A stretch of 64,000 nucleotides of DNA from positions 242,645 through 306,644 of the forward strand of contig JBBDYQ010000022.1 of NCBI GenBank assembly GCA_040901445.1, written 5' to 3'. The notes under the pieces are model-generated. The model was not told the origin of the DNA. It made no database searches and worked only from the letters and a program-made list of their open reading frames with translations. The first letter of the stretch is position 1; the number at the start of each line of letters is the position of its first letter. The position numbers and the translations under genes were made by a program. This stretch comes from Thermoleophilaceae bacterium (lineage in GTDB: Bacteria > Actinomycetota > Thermoleophilia > Solirubrobacterales > Thermoleophilaceae). Of the stretch, positions 43,763-53,427 are shown piece after piece.

Positions 43763-46399
43763 ATGGGGGTCGCCGCCACCACCAAGCTCGTCTACGACTT
43801 CTCAGAGGGGTCGCGCGACATGCGCGAGCTGCTCGGCGGCAAGGGCGCCAACGTCGCGGAGATGACGCGCATCCTCGGCGCGGAGCGAGTACCCGCCGGT
43901 TTCACCATCACCACCGAGGCCTGCGTCGCCTACATGGACGCGGGCCGCTCGGAGCCCGAGGGCCTCGCCGACGAAGTCGCCGAGGCCCTCCGTCGTCTGG
44001 AGGAGCGCGCGGGCAAGCGCCTCGGCGACCCCGAGGACCCGCTGCTGGTGTCCGTCCGCTCCGGCGCGCGCGAGTCGATGCCGGGCATGCTCGACACCGT
44101 CCTCAACCTCGGCCTCAACGACAGTTCCGTGGAGGGCCTGGCGGCCCGCACCGGCAACGAGCGCTTCGCGTGGGACTCCTACCGGCGCTTCGTGCAGATG
44201 TTCGGAAACGTCGTGCGGGGGATCCCCGGCGAGCGCTTCGAGGACGCCATCGCCGCCCGCAAGCGCGAGTCCGGCGCCCAGCTCGACACCGAGCTCTCGG
44301 CGGATGACCTGCGCGAGCTGGTGGCGACCTTCACGGGGCTCTACGAGGACGGCGGCTTCCCCCAGGAGCCGCAGCAGCAGCTTCGCGAGGCCATCCACGC
44401 GGTGTTCGACTCCTGGATGGGAGAGCGGGCGGTGGAGTACCGGCGCATCAATCGCATCCCCGCCGGGTGGGGCACCGCGGTCAACGTGCAGCAGATGGTG
44501 TTCGGCAACAAGGGCGACGACTCGTGCTCGGGCGTCGCCTTCAGCCGCGACGAGATCACGGGGGCGCCCGAGCCCTCGGGCGACTTCCTGCCCAACGCCC
44601 AGGGCGAGGACGTGGTTTCCGGCGTGCGCACGCCCAAGGACATCGCCGAGATGCGCGACCTCATGCCGGGCGCGCACGCGGAGCTGATGGAGATCCTGCG
44701 CACGCTGGAGGCCCACTACAAGGACATGCAGGACACGGAGTTCACGGTGGAGGAGGGGCGCCTCTACATGCTCCAGACCCGCAACGCCAAGCGGCCCGCG
44801 CAGGCCGCGGTGCGCTTCGCGGTGGACGCGACCGGCGACGGATTCCTCACGCGCGAGGAGGCGCTCGCCACGATCGACGCCGGCTCGCTCGAGGCGCTCC
44901 TGCATCCCACCTTCTCGCGCGACGCCGAGTACTCCGTGCTCGTCCGCGGGGTCAACGCCTCGCCGGGGGCGGCCAAGGGCGCCATCGTGTTCACGGCCGC
45001 AGACGCCGTGGCCGCGGCGAAGGACAAGCGCGACGTGATCCTGGTGCGGCCGTTCACCGAGGCCGACGACGTGGCGGGCTTCTTCGCGGCCAAGGGCATC
45101 CTCACCAGCGAGGGAGGAAAGGCCAGCCACGCGGCGCTGGTGGCCCGCGGCATGGGCCGCCCGTGCGTGGCGGGCGCCACCGACCTCGAGATCGACCTGT
45201 CCGCGCGCGAGGTTCGAGTCGATGGCACGACGCTGCGCGAGGGCGATCTCATCGCCATCGACGGCACGGCCGGGATCGTGACCACCGACGACGTGCCGCT
45301 CGTCGAGCCCGAGGTGGACGGGAACTTCCAGACCGTGCTCGGCTGGGCGGACGGGTTCCGCAGGCTCGGGGTGCGCACGAACGCGGACACGCCCGTGGAC
45401 GCCCGCCGGGCGCGCCAGTTCGGCGCCGAGGGCATCGGGCTGTGCCGCACCGAGCACATGTTCATGGCCGCGGACCGCCAGCCCAAGATGCGGGCGATGA
45501 TCATGGCCCGCGCCGAACAGGAGCGGCTGGAGTGCCTCGACGCCCTGCTCCCGCTCCAGCAGCAGGACTTCGAGGGCCTGTTCGAGGAGATGCAGGGCCT
45601 GCCGGTCACCATCCGCCTGCTCGACCCGCCGCTGCACGAGTTCCTCCCGCACCCCGAGGAGATCGCCCAGGAGGTGGAGCGCGCGCGGATCGAGCGCAGC
45701 GACGACCTCGACGAGCTCGAGCACACGCTCGAGCGCGTGCATCAGCTGCAGGAGACCAACCCCATGCTCGGCACGCGCGGCTGCCGGCTGGGCATCCTCC
45801 ATCCGGAGATCTACGGCATGCAGGTGCGGGCCATCGCCCGCGCCGCGCTCGCCGTGAAGCGGCGCACGGGGAAGGCGCCGCAGCTCGAGGTCATGATCCC
45901 GCTCGTGGCCTACGAGAAGGAGCTCGAGCTGCTGCGCGAGCTTGTCGAGCGTGTCCTGGATGAGGAGGGCGCCGCCGAGTTGGACACCTCGATCGGCACG
46001 ATGATCGAGCTGCCGCGCGCCTGCTTCATCGCGAACCGGATCGCGCGCGTGGCGGACTTCTTCTCGTTCGGCACGAACGACCTCACCCAGACGGCCCTGG
46101 GCTTCTCGCGCGACGACATCGAGGGGCGCATCCTCGCCAAGTACATCGACCGCAGGATCCTCGACCGCAGCCCGTTCGAGACGATCGACAGCCCCGGGGT
46201 GGGCTGGCTTGTGCGGCTGGCGGCCTGGACCGGGCGGGAGGAGAAGCCGGGGCTCAAGCTCGGCATCTGTGGCGAGCACGGAGGTGACCCGGACTCCGTG
46301 GCGTTCTTCCACATGGCAGGGCTCGACTACGTGAGCTGCTCTCCCTACCGCGTGCCGATCGCGCGGGTGGCCGCGGCCCAGGCCGCGATCGCTGGCTGA
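43763..46399 (+). CDS. ppdK: pyruvate phosphate dikinase
   Basis: The 878-residue three-domain enzyme interconverts pyruvate, ATP and phosphate with phosphoenolpyruvate, AMP and pyrophosphate. The ATP-grasp domain begins LLGGKGANVAEMTR; the swivelling domain has GGKASHAALVARGMGRPCV with the phospho-accepting His; the C-terminal PEP barrel has GICGEHGGDPDSVAFFHMAG and CSPYRVPIAR. Length is typical. It starts 7 nt after recO. A role in gluconeogenesis or PEP balance is the usual interpretation in heterotrophs. Confidence 0.97.
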   Translation: MGVAATTKLVYDFSEGSRDMRELLGGKGANVAEMTRILGAERVPAGFTITTEACVAYMDAGRSEPEGLADEVAEALRRLEERAGKRLGDPEDPLLVSVRSGARESMPGMLDTVLNLGLNDSSVEGLAARTGNERFAWDSYRRFVQMFGNVVRGIPGERFEDAIAARKRESGAQLDTELSADDLRELVATFTGLYEDGGFPQEPQQQLREAIHAVFDSWMGERAVEYRRINRIPAGWGTAVNVQQMVFGNKGDDSCSGVAFSRDEITGAPEPSGDFLPNAQGEDVVSGVRTPKDIAEMRDLMPGAHAELMEILRTLEAHYKDMQDTEFTVEEGRLYMLQTRNAKRPAQAAVRFAVDATGDGFLTREEALATIDAGSLEALLHPTFSRDAEYSVLVRGVNASPGAAKGAIVFTAADAVAAAKDKRDVILVRPFTEADDVAGFFAAKGILTSEGGKASHAALVARGMGRPCVAGATDLEIDLSAREVRVDGTTLREGDLIAIDGTAGIVTTDDVPLVEPEVDGNFQTVLGWADGFRRLGVRTNADTPVDARRARQFGAEGIGLCRTEHMFMAADRQPKMRAMIMARAEQERLECLDALLPLQQQDFEGLFEEMQGLPVTIRLLDPPLHEFLPHPEEIAQEVERARIERSDDLDELEHTLERVHQLQETNPMLGTRGCRLGILHPEIYGMQVRAIARAALAVKRRTGKAPQLEVMIPLVAYEKELELLRELVERVLDEEGAAELDTSIGTMIELPRACFIANRIARVADFFSFGTNDLTQTALGFSRDDIEGRILAKYIDRRILDRSPFETIDSPGVGWLVRLAAWTGREEKPGLKLGICGEHGGDPDSVAFFHMAGLDYVSCSPYRVPIARVAAAQAAIAG

Positions 46400-46433
46400 C
46401 GGATGTCCCTGGACCCTTGTCCAGCTTCTCCGC

Positions 46434-46439
46434 TAGGGT
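46434..46439 (+). promoter_or_regulatory. -10 box of a leaderless promoter
   Basis: TAGGGT, a strong actinobacterial -10 form, is followed by 8 nt and then ATG 46448. No good -35 box was found at 17 nt. Confidence 0.4.
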
Positions 46440-46447
46440 CGGGCGCC

Positions 46448-48088
46448 ATGCGCCGCCTGATCCCCGGACTCGCCCTGCTCGTGGCCATGGCCCTCCCCGC
46501 CATCGCCTCCGGTCACGCCGAGCGGCCGTCGTACTTCCCGAACTTCAACACCGAGACGCAGGAGTTCGAGCCCATCACCGGCGAGGTGCCCACCTACCGC
46601 TCGCGCGGGCCCAGCCGGGTTGTGTGCGACGGCGGCCGCAAGGCCACGGCCGAGCGCATCCGCGAGGTCTTCAAGGGCAGCTCGCGGCGTACGCGCCGGC
46701 TGCGCGACAAGCGGCTCGCGATCAACCGCCGCTGCCGCCACAAGACGATCCAGTCCGCGGTGAACGCAGCCGACAGCGGCGACCGCATCCTGATCATGCC
46801 CGGCACCTACCGCGAGGCGCCGAGCCGCGAGGAGCCCGAGCCAGATCCGGCCTGCAACGAGCTCTACGTCGAGTCCGAGAACGGCACGCGTGTGGCGTCG
46901 TACGAGTACCAGCGGGCGTGTCCCAACGCGCAGAACCTGATCGCGGTCATCGGGGACGGCCCCGACGCGGACCGCGCCTGCGACGACAGGTGCAGCCTGC
47001 AGATCGAGGGCCTGGGCCTGGAGCCGGCCGACGTCTTCATCGAGGGCGAGCGCGCCAAGCTCAACGTCATCCGCGCCGACCGTGCCGACGGGATCTACCT
47101 CAAGAACTTCGAGGTCGAGAAGTCCGACTTCAACAACATCTACGTCCTCGAGACCAACGGCTTCCGGATCGACGAGGTGGTGTCGCACGACTCCCGCGAA
47201 TACGGCGTGCTCTCGTTCGCCTCGGACAACGGCCTCTACGAGAACATCGAGGCCTACCGCAACGGCGACTCGGGGATCTATCCGGGCTCCGGGCCCGAGG
47301 GCCATTGCGAGCGCTACGGCATCGAGATCCGCAACTCCGACTCCCACGACAACGCCATCGGCTACTCGGGCACCGCGGGCAACGGCGTCTGGGCCCACGA
47401 CAACAAGTTCCACCACAACAGCGCCGGAATCACCACGGACTCGTTCGCCTCCGGGCACCCGGGCATGCCCCAGGACTGCGCCAAGTGGGAGAACAACGAG
47501 ATCTACTCGAACAACAAGGACCTCTACAACGCGGAGATGGACGCGTACTGCAAGCGGCCCGTGGAGGAGCGCGACGACCCGGAGAAGGTCTGCCCGACCT
47601 TTCAGACGCCGGTGGGCACGGGCATCCTCATCGCGGGCGGCAACGGCAACATCGCGCGCGGCAACCACATCTACGACAACTGGCGCAACGGGATCATGCT
47701 GCTGTACGTGCCGGCGCTGCTGCGCGGCTCGGACTCCACCGGGCAGTCGGAGAACGACTCGGGCAACCAGTTCGACACCTCACACGGCAACAGCTTCGCC
47801 GACAACCGGATGGGCACGCGCCCCGACGGCACGCGCGATCCCAACGGCCTGGACTTCTGGTGGGACGAGGAAGGGGCGGGCAACTGCTGGGGCGCCAACG
47901 AGGGCGCCGGCGGGGGCGAGATCGAGAGCGACCCGGCGTCGCTGCCCGCCTGCCCGGAGGGCTCGGCCTTCTCCACCGGCAACCCGGTGAAGTCCGCCTC
48001 CCAGGCCACCTGCGCCACCTGGAACCCGGTGGACAACACCGATCCGCCGGGCTGCGACTGGTTCACCCAGCCGCCCGAGCCGGAGTAG
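46448..48088 (+). CDS. secreted right-handed parallel beta-helix protein
   Basis: A 546-residue exported protein: signal peptide MRRLIPGLALLVAMALPAIA, then a Lys/Arg-rich region before KTIQSAVNAADSGDRILIMP, the classical start of parallel beta-helix (PbH1/NosD-like) proteins. Repeating rungs follow (NLYVLET-like strands, GIEIRNSDSHDNAIGYSG, GNHIYDNWRNGIML). Cys-rich segments (CNELYVESE, CDDRCSLQ) may form disulfides. It could be a surface polysaccharide-binding or -cleaving protein; catalytic residues cannot be identified. Confidence 0.82.
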   Translation: MRRLIPGLALLVAMALPAIASGHAERPSYFPNFNTETQEFEPITGEVPTYRSRGPSRVVCDGGRKATAERIREVFKGSSRRTRRLRDKRLAINRRCRHKTIQSAVNAADSGDRILIMPGTYREAPSREEPEPDPACNELYVESENGTRVASYEYQRACPNAQNLIAVIGDGPDADRACDDRCSLQIEGLGLEPADVFIEGERAKLNVIRADRADGIYLKNFEVEKSDFNNIYVLETNGFRIDEVVSHDSREYGVLSFASDNGLYENIEAYRNGDSGIYPGSGPEGHCERYGIEIRNSDSHDNAIGYSGTAGNGVWAHDNKFHHNSAGITTDSFASGHPGMPQDCAKWENNEIYSNNKDLYNAEMDAYCKRPVEERDDPEKVCPTFQTPVGTGILIAGGNGNIARGNHIYDNWRNGIMLLYVPALLRGSDSTGQSENDSGNQFDTSHGNSFADNRMGTRPDGTRDPNGLDFWWDEEGAGNCWGANEGAGGGEIESDPASLPACPEGSAFSTGNPVKSASQATCATWNPVDNTDPPGCDWFTQPPEPE

Positions 48089-48099
48089 GGCAGCTCGCA

Positions 48100-48561
48100 A
48101 TGGCGCCGCGCCTCGCGCTCGTGCTCGCGGCCGCGGCGCTCACGCTCCCCGGCTGCGGCGGCGACGACCGGGATGCCGCCGCGGGCGACCTGGTGTGGAC
48201 GAAGGACCCGCTGGTGTTCGCCCCGGAGACCCTGCCCGACGACCGCGTGCTGTCCGGCGAGTTGCGCAACGACTCGCTGCGCCGCGTCGAGCTCGCGGCG
48301 GAGGACCTGCGGCTCGTGAGCGCCGACGGGGACGAGGTGGACGGCAGCGCGGTGTTCCTGGACACCTACGCGCACCAGCTCTTCCCGCCCACGCGCGAGC
48401 CGGAGGGCGGGATCCCGGAGCAGGAGCTGCTGCGGCTCGGGGTGAAGGCGAGGATCGAGCCGGGCGAGACGGCGCCGCTCACGATCTCGTGGCGCCAGCC
48501 GTCCGGGGCGGAGCGGCCCGTGCGGGTGGACACGGGCCTGGGTTCACTCCCAGTCCCCTAG
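48100..48561 (+). CDS. putative lipoprotein
   Basis: A 153-residue protein with a lipobox TLPGC (Cys19) after the hydrophobic MAPRLALVLAAAA. The mature domain is beta-rich (DRVLSGELRNDSLRRVELA, LRLGVKARIEPGETAPLTI) and looks like a DUF4352/immunoglobulin-like fold, a weak call. It starts 11 nt after the beta-helix protein and is probably in the same transcript. Confidence 0.72.
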   Translation: MAPRLALVLAAAALTLPGCGGDDRDAAAGDLVWTKDPLVFAPETLPDDRVLSGELRNDSLRRVELAAEDLRLVSADGDEVDGSAVFLDTYAHQLFPPTREPEGGIPEQELLRLGVKARIEPGETAPLTISWRQPSGAERPVRVDTGLGSLPVP

Positions 48562-48699
48562 ACGGGGGACCGGCGACCGCTCCCCTTTCGGGGGCACCCG
48601 GGTTGGTACGGCCAGGTGGACGGCGCGCTGACCCCGCCCGAGGGCGGCGAGCGCGTCCTTCTCCACGACACCACGGTGACGAAGGTGACAAGCGTGTGA
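48562..48699 (+). pseudogene. coding-like remnant downstream of the lipoprotein
   Basis: After the lipoprotein stop the same frame stays open for 45 codons to TGA 48697-48699. The part GWYGQVDGALTPPEGGERVL has ordinary codon bias with GC-rich third positions, but there is no start codon with a ribosome-binding site. It may be the tail of a decayed gene or of a longer ancestral lipoprotein. It holds a small CCCC/GGGG stem near 48590. Confidence 0.2.
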
Positions 48700-48752
48700 A
48701 GCTCATGGGCGGGGCGGCGGGCGAGGCCGCCCCGCCTGCGAGACTGCGGGGC

Positions 48753-49751
48753 ATGTCCCAGCGGACCGCCGACCGCCCTCTACGCGATCGCGTCGAGGCG
48801 TGGGAGGAGGCCTTCCTCTCGCCCCACGCGTGTCGCTCGTACCCGGCGGAGCGCGCCGTGGCGGAGGAGGACTCGCCGGTGCGCACGCCGTTCCAGCGCG
48901 ACCGCGACCGGATCGTGCACTCCAAGGCCTTCCGGCGCCTCAAGCACAAGACGCAGGTGTTCATCTCGCCCGAGGGCGACCACTACCGCACGCGGCTCAC
49001 GCACACGCTCGAGACGTGCGGCATCGCGCGCACGGTGGCGCGCGCGCTCGCTCTCAACGAGGACCTCACGGAGGCCGTCGGGCTGGGGCACGACCTGGGT
49101 CACCCGCCCTTCGGCCACATCGGCGAGAAGGTGCTCGACGACTGCCTGAAGGAACGGTTCGGCACGCGCTTCTTCCACAACCACCACTCGCTGCGGGTGG
49201 TGGAGCGGCTCGAGGGGCTCAACGTCTGCGAGCAGGTGCGCGACGGCATCCTGCGCCACCGCGGCGGTCCGGAGAAGCCGGCCACGCTGGAGGGGCGGAT
49301 CGTGCGCCTCGTGGACCGCATCGCCTACATCAACCACGACATCGACGACGCCCTGCGCGCCGGCGTGCTCGCCGCCCGCGACCTGCCGGCGGCCGAGATC
49401 GACGTGCTGGGCCCCACCGGCTCCGCGCGCATCGACACGCTGGTGCGGGACGTGGTGGCCCACTCCCGGGAGGCTGACGACATCGTCCAGGGCGAGGAGG
49501 TGGGGGAGGCCATGGACCGGCTGCGCACCTTCATGTTCGAGCGCGTGTATCTGGCACCCGCAGCGCAGCGCGAGCTGCCGCGGATCGAGCGGATGATGCG
49601 GGCCCTCTTCGACCACTACGCCGAGCACCCGCCCGCGGCGGTCACCGAGGACGCCACAGAGGCCGAGCGCGTGACCGACTACCTCGCGGGGATGACCGAT
49701 CGCTTCGCGGTGCGGGCGTTCTCCGACCTCTCGGTTCCGCACGGCTTCTAG
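48753..49751 (+). CDS. dgt: deoxyguanosinetriphosphate triphosphohydrolase-like protein
   Basis: The 332-residue HD-domain protein hydrolyses dNTPs to nucleoside and triphosphate. Metal-binding HD motif residues lie in THTLETCGIARTVAR and GLGHDLGHPPFGHIGE; FRRLKHKTQVF and DRIAYINHDIDDAL are also conserved. It is shorter than E. coli Dgt (505) and matches the Gram-positive dGTPase-like group. It lies just upstream of dnaG, which is a recurring arrangement. ATG 48753 was chosen at the end of a 54-nt leader. Confidence 0.92.
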   Translation: MSQRTADRPLRDRVEAWEEAFLSPHACRSYPAERAVAEEDSPVRTPFQRDRDRIVHSKAFRRLKHKTQVFISPEGDHYRTRLTHTLETCGIARTVARALALNEDLTEAVGLGHDLGHPPFGHIGEKVLDDCLKERFGTRFFHNHHSLRVVERLEGLNVCEQVRDGILRHRGGPEKPATLEGRIVRLVDRIAYINHDIDDALRAGVLAARDLPAAEIDVLGPTGSARIDTLVRDVVAHSREADDIVQGEEVGEAMDRLRTFMFERVYLAPAAQRELPRIERMMRALFDHYAEHPPAAVTEDATEAERVTDYLAGMTDRFAVRAFSDLSVPHGF

Positions 49752-49764
49752 TGGTCCCTCGCTG

Positions 49765-51522
49765 ATGTCCCTCTACACCACGGACTCGATCGAGCGCGTC
49801 AAGCAGGTCGTGGACATGGTCGAGCTGGTGAGCGCGCGCACGGACCTGCGCCGGGTGGGCACGCGCTTCACCGGACTGTGCCCGTTCCACGACGAGCGCA
49901 CGCCGTCGTTCTCGGTCAACGCCGAGCACGGGCTCTACCACTGCTTCGGCTGCGGGGCGTCGGGCGATGCCATCCGCTTCGTGCAGGAGACGGAGGGCCT
50001 CGACTTCAAGGCCTCGGTCGAGCTGCTGGCCGAGCGCTCGGGCACGCGGCTGGAGCGCGAGAACGAGGATCCGCGCGCCGAGGAGCGCCGCCGCCGCCGC
50101 GAGCGCCTCCAGGGGCTCGTGGAGCGCGCCGCGGCGTTCTACGCCAGGTTCCTCTGGGAGGCCGCCGAGGCGTCGCCCGCGCGCGAGTACCTCGCCTCAC
50201 GGGGGCTGGAGGAGAAGGTGCTGCGCGAGTTCCGCGTGGGCTACTCGCCCAAGCCGTGGGACCGGATCGTGCTCGCGGCGCAGAGGGACGGCTTCTCGGT
50301 GGAGGAGGTCGCGGCGGCCGGGCTCGGCCGGCGCGGGCGCCAGGGCGGGTTCTACGACGCCTTTCGCGGCCGCATCATGTTCCCGCTCGCCGACCGCAAC
50401 GGGCGCGTCCGCGGCTTCGGCGCCCGCGCGCTGCGCGACGACCAGGGCGCGAAGTACGTCAATACCAGCGAGAACGACCTCTTCCAGAAGGGCAGCCAGC
50501 TATTCGGGCTCGACCGGGCGCGCGGAGCGGCCGCCAAAGCAGGCCACGTGATCGTGGTGGAGGGCTACACGGATGTGCTGGCCCTGCACCAGGCGGGTAT
50601 CACAGAGGTTGTGGCCGCTATGGGCACATCCCTCACCGAGCAGCAGATGGCCGCGCTGTCGTGGGCGGCAAAGACCGTCTATCTCGCTCTGGACCCCGAC
50701 AGCGCCGGCCAGGACGCCATGCTCCGGGCGGCCCGGGCCGCCCAGAAGCGCGACCTGGAGCTGCTGGTCATCGATCTTCCGGAGGGCAGCGACCCGGCCG
50801 ATCTCGTCGCCCGTGCCGGCGTGGACGAGTTCACCCGGGCCAGGGACAGGGCGATCGGGGTGCCCGAGTTTGAGGTCAGGCGGGTGATTGCCGATGTAGA
50901 CCCGGAGAAGCCACGGGAGGTGGACGCCGCGCTGCAGCGGGTACGCCCAATCGTGGGTGCAGTGCCTCGAGATACCAAAACTTGGCTTGAGCTTGTGCGT
51001 TTCGTATCCAACAGACTTGATGTGCCCGAGCACCTCGTGACCCAGCCCGCCCCCCAAGCCACCGTCGCGCCGTCCGCGCCTGCGGCCGGGCGCCCGGGGG
51101 GCAACGGCCGGCCCGACGTGGACCTCATGCGCAAGCGCGAGCGCGTCTTCATGAGCATGTGCCTGGCGGAGCGCGCCGCGGGGCGCGGCTACCTCGAGCG
51201 TCTGAGCGACCAGCACCTCTCGTCCGCCGTGCTGCGCGAGGCACGCGACTGGATCGGAGCGCATTTCGAGGATCCGCTGGCGGAGCTGCCGGACGACGCC
51301 TCGGTGTCGGCGGCGGTCACCGAGATCGCGATGGGCGCGGACGACCAGGTGCCGTCACCCACGACGCTGGAGCTCACATTCCTCGACCTGGAGTCGCGGC
51401 GCATCGACCGCGCGCTGCGTCACGCGGGCCAGGAGGGCGACGCAGCCGCTCAGCGCAGCCTGGTGACAGAGCGCGAGGCCGTCCGCGCGCGCGTCGACGA
51501 GCTGCTGGGGGGCGAGCTGTGA
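49765..51522 (+). CDS. dnaG: DNA primase
   Basis: The 585-residue primase has the CHC2 zinc finger ([13 protein letters not shown] continuing to HCFGCG), a TOPRIM catalytic domain ([31 protein letters not shown]) and a C-terminal helicase-binding domain. It makes RNA primers for replication. It overlaps rpoD by 4 nt, matching the ancient dnaG-rpoD macromolecular synthesis operon. From about 50560 to 51025 third-position GC is visibly lower than elsewhere, including codons such as GTA, GAT, CAA and AAA; the reason is unknown. Confidence 0.97.
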   Translation: MSLYTTDSIERVKQVVDMVELVSARTDLRRVGTRFTGLCPFHDERTPSFSVNAEHGLYHCFGCGASGDAIRFVQETEGLDFKASVELLAERSGTRLERENEDPRAEERRRRRERLQGLVERAAAFYARFLWEAAEASPAREYLASRGLEEKVLREFRVGYSPKPWDRIVLAAQRDGFSVEEVAAAGLGRRGRQGGFYDAFRGRIMFPLADRNGRVRGFGARALRDDQGAKYVNTSENDLFQKGSQLFGLDRARGAAAKAGHVIVVEGYTDVLALHQAGITEVVAAMGTSLTEQQMAALSWAAKTVYLALDPDSAGQDAMLRAARAAQKRDLELLVIDLPEGSDPADLVARAGVDEFTRARDRAIGVPEFEVRRVIADVDPEKPREVDAALQRVRPIVGAVPRDTKTWLELVRFVSNRLDVPEHLVTQPAPQATVAPSAPAAGRPGGNGRPDVDLMRKRERVFMSMCLAERAAGRGYLERLSDQHLSSAVLREARDWIGAHFEDPLAELPDDASVSAAVTEIAMGADDQVPSPTTLELTFLDLESRRIDRALRHAGQEGDAAAQRSLVTEREAVRARVDELLGGEL

Positions 51523-52529
51523 ACGAGCGCGACCTCCTCGACGACCAGGACGGCGAGCTCCGCGCGGAGGAAGCGGAGGAGGAGGGCGTCGTGGAGTCCA
51601 CGCCCAAGGACGCCGTGCCCAGCCGCGACCCCTACGACGCCTACTACGAGGGCGGCGTCTCGGCCCCCGGCATCCAGCAGGCCGCCGAGCCGGTCGAGAA
51701 CGTCGATGACGCGGTGCGCCTCTACCTGCGCAACATCGGCCGGGTGAGGCTGCTCACCAAGGACGACGAGGTGCGGCTGGCCAAGCGCATCGAGGCCAAC
51801 GACATGGCGGCCAAGAACTCGCTGGTGGAGGCCAACCTGCGGCTCGTGGTGTCGATCGCCAAGCGCTACACGGGCCGCGGCCTCACGCTGCTCGACCTCA
51901 TCCAGGAGGGCAACCTGGGCCTGATCCGCGCCGTCGAGAAGTTCGACTGGCGCCGGGGGTTCAAGTTCTCGACCTACGCCACCTGGTGGATTCGCCAGGC
52001 CATCACGCGGGCACTGGCGGACCAGTCGCGCACGATCCGCATCCCCGTCCACATGGTGGAGCGGATGAACCGCGTGCACCGCACCCGCCGCATGCTCGTC
52101 CAGAAGCAGAACCGCGAGCCGTCGCCCGACGAGATCGGGCGCGAGCTCGAGATGCCGGCCAAGCAGGTGGAGGAGATCCTCAAGCTCGGCCACGAGCCCG
52201 TCTCGCTCGAGGCGCCGGTGGGCTCGGAGGAGGGCGAGGCCCAGCTCGCGGACTTCATCGAGGACTCGAGCTGGGACCGGCCGCTCGAGGTGGTGGCCCA
52301 GCGCCTCCGCGACGCCGACCTCCAGGAGGCGCTGCAGGCGCTGCCCTGGCGCGAGCGGCGGGTGCTGGAGCTGCGCTACGGCCTCGCCGGCGAGGGTCCC
52401 ATGACGCTGGAGGACATCGGTCTGAAGGTGGGCGTGACGAGGGAACGCGTCCGCCAGATCGAGGCGCGCACGCTGCTGCGCCTCAAGGCCTCGCACGAGG
52501 GATCCCGGCTCGAGGGGACGCTCGAGTAG
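51519..52529 (+). CDS. rpoD: primary sigma factor RpoD/SigA
   Basis: The 336-residue factor has sigma70 regions 1.2 ([19 protein letters not shown]), 2 ([20 protein letters not shown] and [20 protein letters not shown]), 3 and 4 ([20 protein letters not shown]). The short acidic N-terminus lacks a long region 1.1 and resembles compact actinobacterial sigma A types. GTG 51519 overlaps the dnaG stop. This is likely the housekeeping sigma that reads the -10 boxes noted elsewhere. Confidence 0.95.
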   Translation: MNERDLLDDQDGELRAEEAEEEGVVESTPKDAVPSRDPYDAYYEGGVSAPGIQQAAEPVENVDDAVRLYLRNIGRVRLLTKDDEVRLAKRIEANDMAAKNSLVEANLRLVVSIAKRYTGRGLTLLDLIQEGNLGLIRAVEKFDWRRGFKFSTYATWWIRQAITRALADQSRTIRIPVHMVERMNRVHRTRRMLVQKQNREPSPDEIGRELEMPAKQVEEILKLGHEPVSLEAPVGSEEGEAQLADFIEDSSWDRPLEVVAQRLRDADLQEALQALPWRERRVLELRYGLAGEGPMTLEDIGLKVGVTRERVRQIEARTLLRLKASHEGSRLEGTLE

Positions 52530-52579
52530 GGCTGGGGGAGAGGCCATGCGACACGAACACCAGTTCGCTTTTCCATCCG

Positions 52580-52594
52580 GTCTCTCGGAGAGAC
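52580..52594 (+). promoter_or_regulatory. hairpin containing the ribosome-binding site of the HNH gene
   Basis: Arms GTCTCT (52580-52585) and AGAGAC (52589-52594) form a 6-bp stem with loop CGG. GGAGAG in the 3' arm is the presumed ribosome-binding site 9 nt before GTG 52602, so the stem could limit initiation. It could also be an rpoD terminator. Confidence 0.3.
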
Positions 52595-52601
52595 TCTTCG
52601 T

Positions 52602-53288
52602 GTGGACCGAGCTCGCCTTGAGCGCTTTCTTGATGAGGGTCTCTCGCTCGAGGAGATCGGCCGCCGCCTCGAGCGCGATCCCTCGACGGTCGCCTACTGG
52701 CTGAGAAAGCACGGGCTGGAGGCCAACGGGCGCGCGAAGCACGCAGCGCGCGGGGGCATCGAGCGGGAGGTGCTGGAAGCGCTCGTGGCCGAAGGGTTGA
52801 CCACCCGTGCCATCGCGGCCGAGCTCGGCCTGAGCCAGACGACGGTGCGGCATTGGCTCGCCCGCCACGGGCTTCGCACCGCTCGGAACCGGGTCGCTCC
52901 GCCAGATCCGCCAGAGATCAGCCGTCGGTGCCGCACACACGGCGTCACGCGGTACGCGAGGACAGGCTCCGCCAGGCACTACCGGTGCAAGCAGTGCCGC
53001 GCCGAGGCCGTGGCGCGCCGCCGCCGCCGCGTGAAGGAGATCCTCGTGGCCGAGGCCGGCGGGTGTTGTCGGCTCTGCGGTTACGACCGGTCGGTGACCG
53101 CTCTCCACTTCCACCACCTCGATCCTGCAACGAAGGAGTTCGGTATCGCACGTGGCGGGTTCACGCGTTCTCTCGAAAAGGCCCGAGCAGAGGCGCGCAA
53201 GTGCGTACTCCTATGCTCCAACTGCCACGCTGAAGTCGAGGCCGGTTTGGTCGACTACAGTTTCGAGAGCGTCCTCCAGGGGGCGTGA
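52602..53288 (+). CDS. HNH nuclease-like protein with two helix-turn-helix segments
   Basis: The 228-residue protein has two HTH segments, LDEGLSLEEIGRRLERDPST near the N-terminus and AEGLTTRAIAAELGLSQTTV at residues 66-85, followed by an HNH domain: zinc Cys pairs in CCRLCGYDRSV and CVLLCSNCHAE, with HFHHLDP as the catalytic HH. This architecture occurs in mobile or phage-linked proteins and in uncharacterised chromosomal nucleases. GTG 52602 was chosen because the first HTH starts there. It is followed by tRNA-Asn after 13 nt. Confidence 0.82.
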   Translation: MDRARLERFLDEGLSLEEIGRRLERDPSTVAYWLRKHGLEANGRAKHAARGGIEREVLEALVAEGLTTRAIAAELGLSQTTVRHWLARHGLRTARNRVAPPDPPEISRRCRTHGVTRYARTGSARHYRCKQCRAEAVARRRRRVKEILVAEAGGCCRLCGYDRSVTALHFHHLDPATKEFGIARGGFTRSLEKARAEARKCVLLCSNCHAEVEAGLVDYSFESVLQGA

Positions 53289-53301
53289 CCCATACAGGTA
53301 G

Positions 53302-53373
53302 TGCGGAGTAGCTCAATGGCAGAGCAGCGCCCTGTTAAGGCGATGGTTGTGGGTTCGAATCCCACCTCCGCAG
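53302..53373 (+). tRNA. tRNA-Asn (GTT)
   Basis: A full cloverleaf can be drawn: acceptor TGCGGAG pairs with CTCCGCA, D-arm GCTC/GAGC, anticodon loop CTGTTAA (anticodon GTT), T-arm GTGGG/CCCAC with TTCGAAT loop, discriminator G. CCA is not encoded. Confidence 0.95.
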
Positions 53374-53411
53374 TTCGACGAATGGCGGCCCCGCTCGGGT
53401 CTCACCGCGCC

Positions 53412-53417
53412 TACACT
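53412..53417 (+). promoter_or_regulatory. -10 box of the acyltransferase gene
   Basis: TACACT lies 10 nt before ATG 53428, so the transcript would have at most a few leader nucleotides. Confidence 0.35.
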
Positions 53418-53427
53418 GGGCGCCAGG

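Noticed and set aside
43802..46312. Long minus-strand frame opposite the pyruvate phosphate dikinase
   Set aside because: Same artefact: no domain, composition mirrors the sense gene.
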